Both the position numbers and the translations under genes were made by a program. The notes beneath the pieces are model-generated. The model did not search any database, was not told where the DNA came from, and saw only the letters and a program-made list of their open reading frames with translations. Below are positions 19,043 through 26,751 of a DNA stretch of 64,000 nt, one piece after another. The stretch comes from an uncultured Clostridia bacterium (GTDB lineage: Bacteria; Bacillota; Clostridia; Christensenellales; Borkfalkiaceae): contig CALVXG010000008.1 of NCBI GenBank assembly GCA_944368925.1, positions 34,668-98,667 of the forward strand, written 5' to 3'. Numbering within the stretch: position 1 is the stretch's first letter; every line of letters starts with the position of its first letter.

Positions 19043-19984
19043 ATGGATCGGAATTTTATCGAGCAGGCGGAGAGGGTGCCTGATTTTTACGGAGACAGGG
19101 CGCTGGCGGTGCTGATTCAGACGGCGGAGAGCGGGGCAAAGCGTTATTTCGGAAAAATTGACGGCGACATGAGGGGGCGTCTGACGCATGAGTTTGCGTT
19201 GATCCGCGCGACGAACACTGCGAAATTGTTTCTGTATTGGGCATATGCCGCCGCGACGGTAAAGCGGAAAACGTATCCGTACGTCTCAGGCATACAGAAC
19301 TGTTCTCTTGTCTCTTGCTGTCTGGGTATTACCAAAGTAAACCCCATGCGGACGGGCAGCCGTTTCGAGCGGCTTTTGAACGGACAAAGCACCCGTATAC
19401 CCGCTCTGTGCATCGAAGTGCCGAAAGGAAAGCGGGAAGAAGTGTGGGAGGCCCTTGCGCGGGAACGGGCGGACATGGTCGAAATAAGGGAGAACGACGA
19501 ATATCCGGACATTCCCGCCGAGGATATGGAGGCGTTTTTCAAAAACCAAAAGTATGACGACAGGGAGATTTTGCGCGCGGCGGCCGAATCTTTGCGATTT
19601 GCCGGACAGAAAGGCACACCGTCTTCGATCGGCGATCTGGCCGAACTTGTTGTCTTAAAGAGGTATTCTCTCTTTACGGAAGAAAAGCCCGCCCTCCTGT
19701 ACCAGGAAGACGTTGTCGGATTGTTGGAGGATGCGGGTTTTTCCTGCGAAGAAGCGGAAGTTTTGCGAAGAGTGCTTTCCAAAAAGTGCAGGACGGAAAT
19801 CAATTTTTACCGAAACATACTCCTGCAGACGGCAAGGGCGGCGGGGCGCAGCGTCGAAGAGGCGGCGGCCGCGTTTTCCGCTTTGGAAAGGGAGGCCGGC
19901 CGGACATTTTGCCGCGCGTCGGCGACGGCAGAGGCACAATATCTGTATGCACAAATTTTTGTCAGAAAAAATGAAAAAAGGTAA
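19043..19984 (+). CDS. Degenerate DNA polymerase III alpha (DnaE-like) protein without catalytic Asp
   Basis: A 313-residue soluble protein that follows, in order, the palm-fingers blocks of C-family DNA polymerase alpha: RLTHEFALI (46-54), SLVSCCLGITKVNPMRTG (88-105), FERLLN (108-113), KREEV (130-134), GTPSSIGDLAELVVLKR (191-207), LLYQEDV (218-224), GFSCEEAEVLRRVLSKK (232-248), and RTFCRASATAEAQYL (287-301) where DnaE has FNKSHAAAYAL. The PDxDxD motif holding two catalytic Asp is replaced by IPALCIEVP (119-127), the GRGS loop is VSGIQNC, and the DFLGL block with the third Asp is missing. The protein therefore cannot polymerise DNA. The PHP domain and C-terminal domains are absent. AAAGGAG precedes the ATG. 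The relationship is my own reading of motifs. Role unknown; a structural or regulatory partner is possible. Confidence 0.65.
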   Translation: MDRNFIEQAERVPDFYGDRALAVLIQTAESGAKRYFGKIDGDMRGRLTHEFALIRATNTAKLFLYWAYAAATVKRKTYPYVSGIQNCSLVSCCLGITKVNPMRTGSRFERLLNGQSTRIPALCIEVPKGKREEVWEALARERADMVEIRENDEYPDIPAEDMEAFFKNQKYDDREILRAAAESLRFAGQKGTPSSIGDLAELVVLKRYSLFTEEKPALLYQEDVVGLLEDAGFSCEEAEVLRRVLSKKCRTEINFYRNILLQTARAAGRSVEEAAAAFSALEREAGRTFCRASATAEAQYLYAQIFVRKNEKR

Positions 19985-20064
19985 GCGGTGTTCCCGCACG
20001 GGCGGAGAATTTTGCCGTCCGATCTGATCGGGCAGGGACATTTGTTTCAGAGATCTGCGAAAGA

Positions 20065-20103
20065 CACGAAAAAAGAGCGCTTTTTATGCGCTCTTTTTTC
20101 GTG
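20065..20103 (+). terminator. Terminator of the DnaE-like gene
   Basis: A 16-bp perfect stem (CACGAAAAAAGAGCGC and its complement) with a 7-base loop, T-rich in the right arm. Confidence 0.9.
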
Positions 20104-20251
20104 TGAAAGAATACGGCGCATCGACAGCCAAAAAACAAAAGGTCTGTCAGGTAAGTAAACAACGCCCATGTTTATCAATTTTAATCAACAAATAAAACGA
20201 ATATGTCGTGTTAAAGCTATTTTTTTATTTTATTTTTTTTCAATTTACCTA

Positions 20252-20280
20252 TTGACGACGGTATAATTGTGTGCTATAAT
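20252..20280 (+). promoter_or_regulatory. Promoter of locus A (lacI-type regulator)
   Basis: TTGACG (20252-20257), 17-base spacer, TATAAT (20275-20280). The first operator starts on the last base of the -10 box. Confidence 0.85.
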
Positions 20281-20293
20281 GTACCTGGGTACA
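20280..20293. promoter_or_regulatory. Operator OA1 of the locus A LacI regulator
   Basis: Near-palindrome TGTACCTGGGTACA sitting on the transcription start. It matches OA2 at 20345 except for the central base. Confidence 0.75.
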
Positions 20294-20344
20294 AAAAATC
20301 AGAGCGGTTTTTTTTCCGTAAGAAAAAAGTTTTGTATGCTTGTT

Positions 20345-20358
20345 TGTACCAGGGTACA
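20345..20358. promoter_or_regulatory. Operator OA2 of the locus A LacI regulator
   Basis: TGTACCAGGGTACA, 65 bases centre to centre from OA1, inside the leader. Two sites about six helical turns apart would allow a DNA loop that shuts the promoter. Confidence 0.72.
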
Positions 20359-20405
20359 AGCAGGCGCGGTTTGTGAAAAGTGCGCGGAGAATCGGAGGGG
20401 AAAAG

Positions 20406-21392
20406 ATGATAGGAAGGAGAGAAATAGCAAAGATGGCGGGCGTTTCCACGACGACCGTTACGCGGGTTTTGTCCAAGTCCGGATCTGTTTCTCCCAAGAC
20501 GGTGGAGAAGGTATACAACGTGATCCGCGAAACGGGATATACGTGGAATGCGATCGCGTCCAATCTTTCCAAGAACAATCTGAGCAACATCATTGCGTTG
20601 CTGGTTCCGGACATGACGAACTATTATTATATGGAAATGTTTGACAGCATGATGAAGGCGGCGCGGCCGTACAGCATGTTGATCTCCATATACAGTATAT
20701 CAAACATGAATGCGAACGAAGTCGTGGAGGAGATCGTATCCAACCGGGCGCGCGGGATCGTGAACATGGGTTTGGTGCCGCTGACGCACGAATGTATGCG
20801 GCGGGTGGATCTTGCGGGGATCAAATTTGTGCACGGAGGGATCCGTGATCGGGAAGACTGTGATTTTCATATCGATTACCAGGAGGCGGTATCGGCGGCG
20901 GTGCGGCATCTGAAGGATACGGGCTGCAAGAAGATCGGTTTTTTGTTCGGGATGAAGCAAAAGCTTTTGCACGATGAAAAGATACAATGTTTCCGGCGGG
21001 CGATGGAGGAATGCGGATACAAAGAGCCGGACATATTTTTGGGAAGTTATCCGAACGTATCGGCATCGGTATTCGGATATGAGCAGGCAAAGAAGCTGTT
21101 TTCGGACGCGACGCCGTACGACGCTTTGTTTTGTTTAAACGATATGATGGCGGTCGGGGTGATGCGTGCGCTGATGGATTGCGGCAAGCGTATACCCGAA
21201 GACGTTTCGGTGATCGGGTTTGACAATATAAAATTGGGAGAATTTTTCAAACCGTCGGTATCCACCCTGTGCGGGGACATCATAGAAGAGGCAAAGGCGT
21301 ACGTACAATATTGTATGGGAGATTATACGCCCGGCGTCACAGTAAAATCCAGGTTTATCTGCCGCGAAAGCGTGCGAAAGCTGGAAACATAG
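20406..21392 (+). CDS. LacI-family regulator of glycan locus A
   Basis: A 328-residue repressor: N-terminal LacI helix-turn-helix (IGRREIAKMAGVSTTTVTRVL, then VSPKTVEKVYNVIRETGY with the hinge) and a periplasmic-binding-protein-like sensor (IIALLVPDMTNYYYMEMF, FCLNDMMAVGVMRALMDCG, VSVIGFDN). The ATG at 20406 has GGAGGGG before it; the open frame extends upstream to 20340, through operator OA2, which is not used. Operators OA1 and OA2 in its own promoter imply autoregulation. The first transporter gene begins 91 bases downstream, past two hairpins but no separate promoter, so the regulator and operon may be read together. The inducer is presumably an oligosaccharide imported by this locus. Confidence 0.93.
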   Translation: MIGRREIAKMAGVSTTTVTRVLSKSGSVSPKTVEKVYNVIRETGYTWNAIASNLSKNNLSNIIALLVPDMTNYYYMEMFDSMMKAARPYSMLISIYSISNMNANEVVEEIVSNRARGIVNMGLVPLTHECMRRVDLAGIKFVHGGIRDREDCDFHIDYQEAVSAAVRHLKDTGCKKIGFLFGMKQKLLHDEKIQCFRRAMEECGYKEPDIFLGSYPNVSASVFGYEQAKKLFSDATPYDALFCLNDMMAVGVMRALMDCGKRIPEDVSVIGFDNIKLGEFFKPSVSTLCGDIIEEAKAYVQYCMGDYTPGVTVKSRFICRESVRKLET

Positions 21393-21404
21393 AAAATTCG
21401 AATC

Positions 21405-21441
21405 AAAAAAAAGGTACCTTTTTTTTCGGGCAAGCCCGAAA
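21405..21441 (+). promoter_or_regulatory. Two adjacent hairpins between lacI and the transporter genes
   Basis: Eight A, GGTACC and eight T form a perfect palindrome (21405-21426) ending in a T-run. It runs into TTTCGGGC-AA-GCCCGAAA (21424-21441). The overlap of the two hairpins allows only one to form, as in an attenuator or processing site that sets transporter levels relative to the regulator. This is inference. Confidence 0.5.
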
Positions 21442-21483
21442 AACGATATTTATCAGAAAAAAATAAGGATGGAGGAGCAAAGA

Positions 21484-22917
21484 ATGAAGAGACTGTTGTT
21501 TAAAGTTGTGGCCGTCGTTGTTTCGGCGTTTCTGCTGGTGGGATGCGCGCCGCGGCTGAACGATCCCGTGACGGAATACAACGTAGATCTGAGCGTTGTG
21601 AGCAACTATGAAGTGGAAGGAACGCTGAAAGTCGGCATCACGACGATTTACACGGAGAGATGGCTGATCGATGCGCTGATCGAAGAATACAACCAGGTAT
21701 ACCCGAACGTGAAGGTGGAAGTGGACGAAGTGCAGGGGGCGTACAACAACACGCTGGTCGGGTACTGGCAGGCGGAGCAGAACACGCCGGGGATCATGCC
21801 GGACATTCTTGTTTCGAACAGCACGGATATGCATTCGATCATAGAGAACGGGATCCTGCTGGATCTGCAGGAATACGTAGACGCGTCGGTGGATGCGGGG
21901 CTGTTGGATCTGAATGATTTTTACGAAGATTACTGGAAGCTGGGGCAGGAAAATTTTGACGGAGACCAGTACGTGCTGCCGCGCAGTGCAGACCGTGTTG
22001 TGACGCATCTGAACCAGACGCTTTTTGAGACGATTTTCAAAGATTACAGTGACGACGAGCTGCCTTTTACGCCGATCGAGGGGACGAAGGTGCCTGCGAA
22101 CGGCTGGACGTGGCAGGAGTTTATGGACACCTGTGAAGTGATCCGTCAGTGGTACGACGCGAACGGGCGTGCGGAACAGTATCTGGTGGACGCATATTTT
22201 GACTGGGAGCCTATTTTCAATGCGATTTTCCGTTCGGAAGGGGCGGAGATCATCGACAAGGATAAGAACGTTCTGATCGACACGCCGGAAGTGAAGAAGG
22301 CGATGGAGCTGATGAACGAAGCGATCGAAAAGAGGTATGTGGCGCCTCCGGGAACGAGCGTACAGGGCAACTATGAAGGCGGCCAGGGAATTATGCTGTT
22401 CAACTCGGCGTATGCGCAGAGGTTTTACACGAGCCTTACGATCGACCAGGGATACGATTACAATCTGACGACGTTCCCTCTGATCAACGGAGAAGAAGGG
22501 CCGAGTTATATCGGAGCGGGCGTAGCGGGGTATGCGATGGCTTCGACGTCCAGGAACAAAGATCTTGCGTGGACGTTCCTGCTGTTCATGCTCAGCAAAG
22601 ACGGGCAGGAAGCATTGGCGCGCGGCGGTATGACGACGCTTCCCATCCGCAAGGATCTGGCGGATCCCGCGACGAGCGCGTGGGGCAAGACGCTGATGGA
22701 GCAGGGGATCAACATGAGCGCTTATACATACGCGACGGAGCGCTGCGTGATCACGAATTTCTATCTGAATACGGGCAAACCCAACATTTACAACGATCTG
22801 ATGTCGAGAGTTTCGGAGATGCTGAACACGTCGCTCGGCAGAGACGAGGCAACGCGTGCGCAGAAAATAGCGGAGTGCCAGGAAGATTTGGAATACATCA
22901 TCGAGAGTGCGAGGTAA
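21484..22917 (+). CDS. ABC transporter sugar-binding lipoprotein, locus A
   Basis: A 477-residue family-1 extracellular solute-binding protein. Residues 1-19 are a lipoprotein signal with lipobox LLVGC, so the Cys is lipidated and the protein sits on the outer face of the membrane. The mature part starts with LKVGITTIYTERWLIDALIEEYNQ, the usual first lobe. A segment FDGDQYVLPRSADRVVTHLN has a close twin in the locus B binding protein, showing the two loci are paralogous. AGGAGG lies 8 bases before the ATG at 21484; the upstream ATG at 21469 overlaps that site. The two permease genes follow at once. Substrate not readable, but oligosaccharides are the norm. Confidence 0.92.
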   Translation: MKRLLFKVVAVVVSAFLLVGCAPRLNDPVTEYNVDLSVVSNYEVEGTLKVGITTIYTERWLIDALIEEYNQVYPNVKVEVDEVQGAYNNTLVGYWQAEQNTPGIMPDILVSNSTDMHSIIENGILLDLQEYVDASVDAGLLDLNDFYEDYWKLGQENFDGDQYVLPRSADRVVTHLNQTLFETIFKDYSDDELPFTPIEGTKVPANGWTWQEFMDTCEVIRQWYDANGRAEQYLVDAYFDWEPIFNAIFRSEGAEIIDKDKNVLIDTPEVKKAMELMNEAIEKRYVAPPGTSVQGNYEGGQGIMLFNSAYAQRFYTSLTIDQGYDYNLTTFPLINGEEGPSYIGAGVAGYAMASTSRNKDLAWTFLLFMLSKDGQEALARGGMTTLPIRKDLADPATSAWGKTLMEQGINMSAYTYATERCVITNFYLNTGKPNIYNDLMSRVSEMLNTSLGRDEATRAQKIAECQEDLEYIIESAR

Positions 22918-22924
22918 TCTTGGC

Positions 22925-23884
22925 ATGAGTAAGTTGAATTTTGCGGGGAATGTCAAAGTAAAACGTATTTTTGGAATCATCAAAAAAACCGTAAAAGACA
23001 GCTATACGGGGTGGTTGTTTGTATTGCCGTTGGTGATCGGGCTGCTGGTTTTTACCTTTATCCCGATGTTTCAGTCGCTGATGTACTGTTTTTACGAATA
23101 CGACGGTGTGCGGGTGTTCCGTTTTATCGGCTTTGAAAATTTCGTGTATATGTTCACGATCGACCGTGACGTTCCCGTCGTGATTGCCAATACGTTTATA
23201 TGGACGGCGCTGTCCGTGCCGGTCAACCTTGTTTTGTCCTATGCGTTCGCGCTTTTCGTGAACATGAAGACGAAGGGGATGCGTTTTTTCAGAATTTTGT
23301 ACTATCTTCCCGTCGTGATTCCGGGCGTCGTGAGCGCGCTGCTGTGGAAGGATATTTTCGATCCCGTTTACGGTTTGGGAAATTCCTTTCTGATGCGGTT
23401 GGGCGTGGCGCAGGGCAATCTGCCCCGCTGGTTCGAATCGGAAGATTTCATGGCGATGGCATCCCTTCTGATCATGTCGCTGTGGGGGATCGGCGGAGGA
23501 ATGGTGCTGTGGCTGGCGGCGCTCAAAGCGGTGCCGGAGTCGCTGTACGAGAGCGCGCGCCTGGACGGCGCGAACGCGTTCGTGCGCTGTTTTGTGATCA
23601 CGATCCCGATGTCTTCGGCGATGATCTTTTACAACCTTCTGATGAGCGTGATCGGGTCATTGCAAAACTTTGCGACCTATATCGTGGCGCCGAATTCGGG
23701 CAAAGGCAACGGAAATTCGCTGTATCTGTACGCCGTGAAAATTTACAATACGGCATTCAGCGGTTATAAATTCGAATACGGCTATGCGAGTGCGCTGGCG
23801 TGGTTTCTGTTCCTGATCATAGCGGTTCTGACGGTTATTTTGTTCAGTACCAGCCGCTGGGTATATTACGGGGAGGAAAACTGA
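22925..23884 (+). CDS. Sugar ABC transporter permease, MalF/UgpA-like, locus A
   Basis: A 319-residue membrane protein with six hydrophobic segments, the first beginning GWLFVLPLVIGLLVFTFIPM. The cytoplasmic EAA loop, which contacts the ATPase, reads ESARLDGANAFVRCFVITIPM near residue 215. The C terminus STSRWVYYGEEN matches its locus B counterpart (TSKWVYTGDE). The ATG at 22925 is chosen because GAGG lies about 10 bases before it, and the frame starting earlier would overlap the preceding stop. Its end overlaps the next permease gene by one base. No ATPase gene lies in the cluster, so a shared MsmX-type ATPase from elsewhere is likely. Confidence 0.94.
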   Translation: MSKLNFAGNVKVKRIFGIIKKTVKDSYTGWLFVLPLVIGLLVFTFIPMFQSLMYCFYEYDGVRVFRFIGFENFVYMFTIDRDVPVVIANTFIWTALSVPVNLVLSYAFALFVNMKTKGMRFFRILYYLPVVIPGVVSALLWKDIFDPVYGLGNSFLMRLGVAQGNLPRWFESEDFMAMASLLIMSLWGIGGGMVLWLAALKAVPESLYESARLDGANAFVRCFVITIPMSSAMIFYNLLMSVIGSLQNFATYIVAPNSGKGNGNSLYLYAVKIYNTAFSGYKFEYGYASALAWFLFLIIAVLTVILFSTSRWVYYGEEN

Positions 23885-24747
23885 TGTTGCGCGAAAGAAA
23901 AAAAATCACCCCGAAAAAAGCGGTTTCGCTTACGATCGTCTACTTTTTCATGGTGCTGTTTGCGATAGTATTGCTGTTTCCGTACGTATTCATGATCAGT
24001 AAAAGTCTGATGACGGGGACGGAGGCGGCGCAGATTCCCGTGGAATTGTTCCCCAAAAAGCCGACGGCTTCCGCATACGGCAAGATCTTTTCCAGCGAAA
24101 ATTCGTATATGCTGTATGCGTTCAACTCTTTCAAGATCATTCTGTTCAACGTGATCGCGATACCTCTTTCCGCCTCTTTGGTTGCATATGGGTTTTCGAA
24201 GACCAAATTTTTCGGAAAGAATGCGCTGTTCGCGGTGATGCTGTCCACGATGATGCTTCCCACGATGGTATTGCAGATTCCACAGTTTGTCATGTTCATG
24301 AGTTTCGGCTGGTACGACAGCATGTGGCCGCTGACCATACCGAATCTTTTCGGCGGCGGCGCTGCCAATATTTTCCTGATCCGCCAGTTTATGCGCGGAA
24401 TTCCGAATTCGTTGGACGAAGCGGCCAAGATCGACGGCGCAAACGCGTTTATCCGTTATCTTGCGATCACGCTTCCTCTGTGCAAGGCCATCATTATTTT
24501 CATGATGGTATCCACGTTCATAGCGTATTGGAGCGATTTTTACGGGCCTTTGATTTATCTGAAATCTCCGTCGAAATTCACGCTGGCGATCGGTATTTTT
24601 AAAGAATCGGAGCAGCTGGTGCAGCTGGACGACAAGCCGGTTCTGATGGCATCGGGCGTTTTCATGACGATTTTCCCCGCCATTTTGTTCGGATTTTTCC
24701 AGAAAGAATTGATCGAAGGCGTGCAGATGACGGGATTAAAAGGATGA
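23884..24747 (+). CDS. Sugar ABC transporter permease, MalG/UgpE-like, locus A
   Basis: A 287-residue permease with six membrane helices and the EAA loop DEAAKIDGANAFIRYLAITLPLCK near residue 180. LFPYVFMISKSLMTGTEA is the typical beginning of MalG-like subunits, and it ends KELIEGVQMTGLKG, the usual C terminus of the family. The ATG shares its first base with the preceding TGA, so translation is coupled. It forms the transmembrane pair with the MalF-like subunit before it. Good similarity to the locus B permease supports duplication of the whole cluster. Confidence 0.94.
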   Translation: MLRERKKITPKKAVSLTIVYFFMVLFAIVLLFPYVFMISKSLMTGTEAAQIPVELFPKKPTASAYGKIFSSENSYMLYAFNSFKIILFNVIAIPLSASLVAYGFSKTKFFGKNALFAVMLSTMMLPTMVLQIPQFVMFMSFGWYDSMWPLTIPNLFGGGAANIFLIRQFMRGIPNSLDEAAKIDGANAFIRYLAITLPLCKAIIIFMMVSTFIAYWSDFYGPLIYLKSPSKFTLAIGIFKESEQLVQLDDKPVLMASGVFMTIFPAILFGFFQKELIEGVQMTGLKG

Positions 24748-24763
24748 TAAGGAGGAAAAAAAG

Positions 24764-26701
24764 TTGCGTAAAAAGTTGGCGGCTTTGTTGCTCTGTTTGC
24801 TTTTGGGCGTACAGGCGGTTGCCTGTACGCAAGGCGGAGGGGGAATGAAATATTTTGAACAGGACGGCGAGCTGAACGCATCCGCCGTCAGTAAGACCCG
24901 ATCGGTGGATATGCTGGCGTCCGTTGACGATTACGGGCGGGTCATGCAGCCTTCGGGGGGAGACAAGGCGGACAAAGACCGCTACGTGGGACTGTTTTAT
25001 TTCCTTTGGAGCGGGCAATACGGCACCGATACGGTGCGGGATATCAATAAAATGCTCTACGACGGCGATCCTTCGCTTTGGGAAAATTCGAATTTGCAGG
25101 CCTTCTATCACTGGGGCGAGCCGCTTTTCGGGTATTACAATTCCAAAGACCCGTGGGTGATCCGCAAGCATATCGAGCTTCTCACGTTGGCGGGCATCGA
25201 TTTTCTGGTTTTCGACACGACGAACAACACCGTCTATTACGACGTTCTGGACGTCTTGCTTCCGATCATGCAGGAATATTACGACGCGGGCTGGGACGTA
25301 CCGAAATTTGTCTTTTACACCAATTCCAATTCGGCGGAAGTGATCCGTGCGCTGTACTACGGAAACCGCAGTTCTTCGGTGGCAGATTCTTCCAGTTCTT
25401 CCAAGCTCAACACGGAAGGGATCTATAAGGCGGGGCAATACCGCGATCTTTGGTTCTGTCCGAACGGGAAGCCGCTGATCATAGGGATCACGGAGAACAA
25501 CGGCGGGGCGAGCGATCAGACCAGGTGGCCTTCGTCCTCGATCACGGGGGAAGCGAACACCGTTCTGAAAGCGGAGACGGACAGCGAGATCCTGAAATTT
25601 TTTGAGATCAAGGAATCGCAGTGGCCGACGACGGGCGTGAAGAACGAAAACGGGTTCCCGTGGATCGAATTCAACGAAGAGGCGACGGCATACGGGGAAA
25701 CGGTGAACGTATCCGTTGCGCAGCACAACAAACTTCCGTTTTCGGACGCGCTTCTCTCCTCGGTGATTTCGGAGCAGATGTGGGGGCGCGGCTGGCACGA
25801 CGGGGCGGCGGACCACAGCAACGATGCGATCTATTCGGGCGCGAATTTCGAAGAACGCTACGAAACCGCGATCGGGCTGGATCCGAAGTATCTGTTCGTG
25901 ACGGGCTGGAACGAATGGGTCGCGCAGAAGCAGTACGGGACGGGCAACAGTCCGAACACGACCACAGATCCTGATCTTCCCGAAAACAGGGTATTCTTTG
26001 TAGACACGGTCAACACGGAATATTCGCGGGACGTGGAAATGATGAAGGGCGGTTATTTTGACAATTTCTATTTGCAGATGGCGCGCAACAACCGCACCTA
26101 CAAGGGTACGGCGCGTGCGGAAAGCTATTCGGAAGCGGTGAAAATCGATATCGGCAAAGGGCTTACGCAATGGAATTCGGTCGGGGACGTCTATTACGAT
26201 TTTGAAAACGAGAGCGGGGCGCGCGATTTTGCGGGGCACGCGACGGATCTTCATTATACGCAGGACGCCGCGTCCAACGATTTTACGCAGGCGCGAGCGG
26301 CTTCGGACGGCAAGAATATCTATTTCCTCGTGGAAACGGCGAAGGACGTCGTAACGGACGCCGTGACGGGAGAATACCCGCAGCTGTATATACGCATTCC
26401 CGATCGGGACGGCGGGTATTACGGGTATCACTATTGCGTGAAGCTCAAAGACGGGAAAGCGGAGATTTATTCGATTGCGGACGGGAAGTACGAGCTTACC
26501 TTTGCGGGCAGCGGTTCGTTTTCGATCGGCGGCAGGTATCTGCAGATCGAGATCCCCAAGTCGAAACTGGATGTTTCGGGTGATTTCTGTATCTGGTTCA
26601 AAGTAGCGGGCGGGTGCGACCTGTCCGATCCGGAGAGCCTCTATACGAGCGGGGACACCATGCCGGCGGGGCGGATGAATTTTGCGTTTTACGGAAAATA
26701 A
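24764..26701 (+). CDS. GH99-like secreted lipoprotein, locus A
   Basis: A 645-residue lipoprotein: signal with lipobox AVAC near residue 22, a TIM-barrel-like domain to about residue 450, then a 200-residue beta-rich domain resembling CBM9/DOMON sugar-binding modules. Barrel blocks shared with the two locus B paralogues are VGLFYFLWSGQYG, HWGEPLFGYYN-KDPWVIR, the GIDFLVFDTTN strand, and TGWNEW at residues 380-385. In GH99 endo-mannosidases the last strand reads NEWxEG with two catalytic Glu three apart. Here the second Glu is Ala (NEWVAQK), so the mechanism may differ, or the protein may bind rather than cut. TTG at 24764 is the start, with AAGGAGG before it. Likely acts on the glycan taken up by the same operon. 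Family call is by pattern only. Confidence 0.7.
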   Translation: MRKKLAALLLCLLLGVQAVACTQGGGGMKYFEQDGELNASAVSKTRSVDMLASVDDYGRVMQPSGGDKADKDRYVGLFYFLWSGQYGTDTVRDINKMLYDGDPSLWENSNLQAFYHWGEPLFGYYNSKDPWVIRKHIELLTLAGIDFLVFDTTNNTVYYDVLDVLLPIMQEYYDAGWDVPKFVFYTNSNSAEVIRALYYGNRSSSVADSSSSSKLNTEGIYKAGQYRDLWFCPNGKPLIIGITENNGGASDQTRWPSSSITGEANTVLKAETDSEILKFFEIKESQWPTTGVKNENGFPWIEFNEEATAYGETVNVSVAQHNKLPFSDALLSSVISEQMWGRGWHDGAADHSNDAIYSGANFEERYETAIGLDPKYLFVTGWNEWVAQKQYGTGNSPNTTTDPDLPENRVFFVDTVNTEYSRDVEMMKGGYFDNFYLQMARNNRTYKGTARAESYSEAVKIDIGKGLTQWNSVGDVYYDFENESGARDFAGHATDLHYTQDAASNDFTQARAASDGKNIYFLVETAKDVVTDAVTGEYPQLYIRIPDRDGGYYGYHYCVKLKDGKAEIYSIADGKYELTFAGSGSFSIGGRYLQIEIPKSKLDVSGDFCIWFKVAGGCDLSDPESLYTSGDTMPAGRMNFAFYGK

Positions 26702-26751
26702 GGTTCAGACGGGCGAAAGCCTGAAAATAATAAATTGGGAGGAGAATTTGC

